A stretch of DNA of 64,000 nt from CAVZVZ01 sp963778895 (GTDB taxonomy: Bacteria; Actinomycetota; Acidimicrobiia; Acidimicrobiales; Acidimicrobilacustridaceae): the NCBI GenBank assembly GCA_963778895.1, contig CAVZVZ010000005.1, positions 62,001 to 126,000 on the forward strand, written 5' to 3'. The position numbers and the translations under genes were made by a program. This document shows, piece by piece, positions 63,698 to 64,000 of this stretch. The notes beneath the pieces were generated by a model, which was not told the origin of the DNA, ran no database searches, and saw nothing but the letters and a program-made list of their open reading frames with translations. Each line of letters starts with the position of its first letter. The first letter of the stretch is position 1.

Positions 63698-64000
63698 CTA
63701 GTACTCGTGTTCCTTCAGCGTGGCGAACATCTGCTGCGGGCTGCTCTGCTGCTGCGTGAGCTGCATCTCCTGGGTGCCAGACCGCAGTCCCTCACCGGAA
63801 GCGCTCATGATGTACCAACCGCGCTGGAACTCGACACGCGCCGACAGGCCGTCGGGATTGACCACCGGTTGATGCCCGATGTCGAGGATGTACTGAGCCC
63901 CCGGTGGCAGATCGCCCATGAGATCGAGCTGAACGGTCATCTCCTGGCCCGGAGCGAGCTGCAAGAACTTCGCGTAGACGCGATACCCACCCTCCTTGTG
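63698..64000 (-). CDS. C-terminal part of a larger protein, DUF4012-like
   Basis: The frame is open from the right edge of the window to a stop at 63698, about 100 residues. It reads FLQLAPGQEMTVQLDLMGDL, then YILDIGHQPVVNPDGLSARV, a beta-sandwich-like tail similar to the C-terminus of DUF4012 proteins found in actinobacterial exopolysaccharide loci. The start lies outside the window, so the assignment is tentative. Confidence 0.5.
   Translation of the reverse strand, partial: HKEGGYRVYAKFLQLAPGQEMTVQLDLMGDLPPGAQYILDIGHQPVVNPDGLSARVEFQRGWYIMSASGEGLRSGTQEMQLTQQQSSPQQMFATLKEHEY

Overview
The window is high-GC DNA, densely coded on both strands, with frequent GTG and TTG starts and many ATGA or GTGA stop/start overlaps. 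Family content (DUF1918, a CadI-type VOC protein, a maleylpyruvate-isomerase N-domain, LAL-type LuxR, LPxTG anchor, actinobacterial CMD-like protein) points to an actinobacterium (Actinomycetota). Acidimicrobiia is my guess at class level and is only an inference. About twenty probable single-base frameshifts lie inside otherwise well-conserved genes. This suggests either uncorrected long-read errors or real decay, and many genes below are described with the frame restored.

Layout. (1) 1-6.0 kb, metabolism: end of an unknown protein, a frameshifted acyl-CoA synthetase, glutamate dehydrogenase, and an MgtA-type P-type ATPase whose phosphorylation site is out of frame with the rest. (2) 6.1-17.4 kb, small stress and regulatory genes: DUF1918, DUF4177-like, an RHH/MazF toxin-antitoxin pair, a LAL regulator, a CMD-like protein, DUF1269-like, MFS exporter, TMEM175 channel, lipoprotein and PLDc_N protein. 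(3) 17.4-18.6 kb, a graveyard of gene and transposase fragments around a double-HTH gene. (4) 18.6-28.4 kb, an arsenic island: two-domain ArsA, divergent ArsR-ArsC fusion, aquaporin, two ArsC, ArsR, CadI/ArsI, a TauD/TfdA dioxygenase, Acr3, a translationally coupled thiolase, and an NAD(P)H-quinone-oxidoreductase-like flavoprotein. (5) 28.5-37.5 kb, accessory DNA with four members of a dispersed double-HTH family, an IS256 remnant, a GT1 glycosyltransferase and a large cyclase/AAA/TPR regulator. It is bounded by a tRNA-Val pseudogene (29550-29621) and an intact tRNA-Val (37466-37539). (6) 37.6-42.8 kb, an ECF sigma/anti-sigma pair, sulfotransferase, VOC protein, membrane J-domain protein, GNAT and an LPxTG surface protein. 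(7) 43.0-64 kb, a surface-glycan locus: PglF-, PglE-, PglD- and PglC-like functions for a diacetylbacillosamine-type sugar and its transfer to a lipid carrier, many glycosyltransferases, methyltransferases, a polysaccharide deacetylase, a Wzm/Wzt ABC exporter, and two sulfotransferase genes, one fused to a methyltransferase.

How it works together. The arsenic genes form a complete chain of sensing (two ArsR types), arsenate reduction (three ArsC domains), arsenite efflux (Acr3, ArsA, aquaporin) and probable organoarsenical or metal handling (CadI/ArsI), with two enzymes not usually expected there. The glycan locus covers sugar-nucleotide synthesis, lipid-linked initiation, chain growth, methyl/sulfate/deacetyl decoration and ABC export. 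The most unusual signal is the double-HTH family: six ORF copies plus one solo leader, with a shared 5' element carrying a hairpin and a 19-bp motif. The element occurs in a short form and in a long form with a 141-bp repeat period, and it is linked to a tRNA gene and to fragmented genes, as expected of an uncharacterised small mobile or site-specific element.
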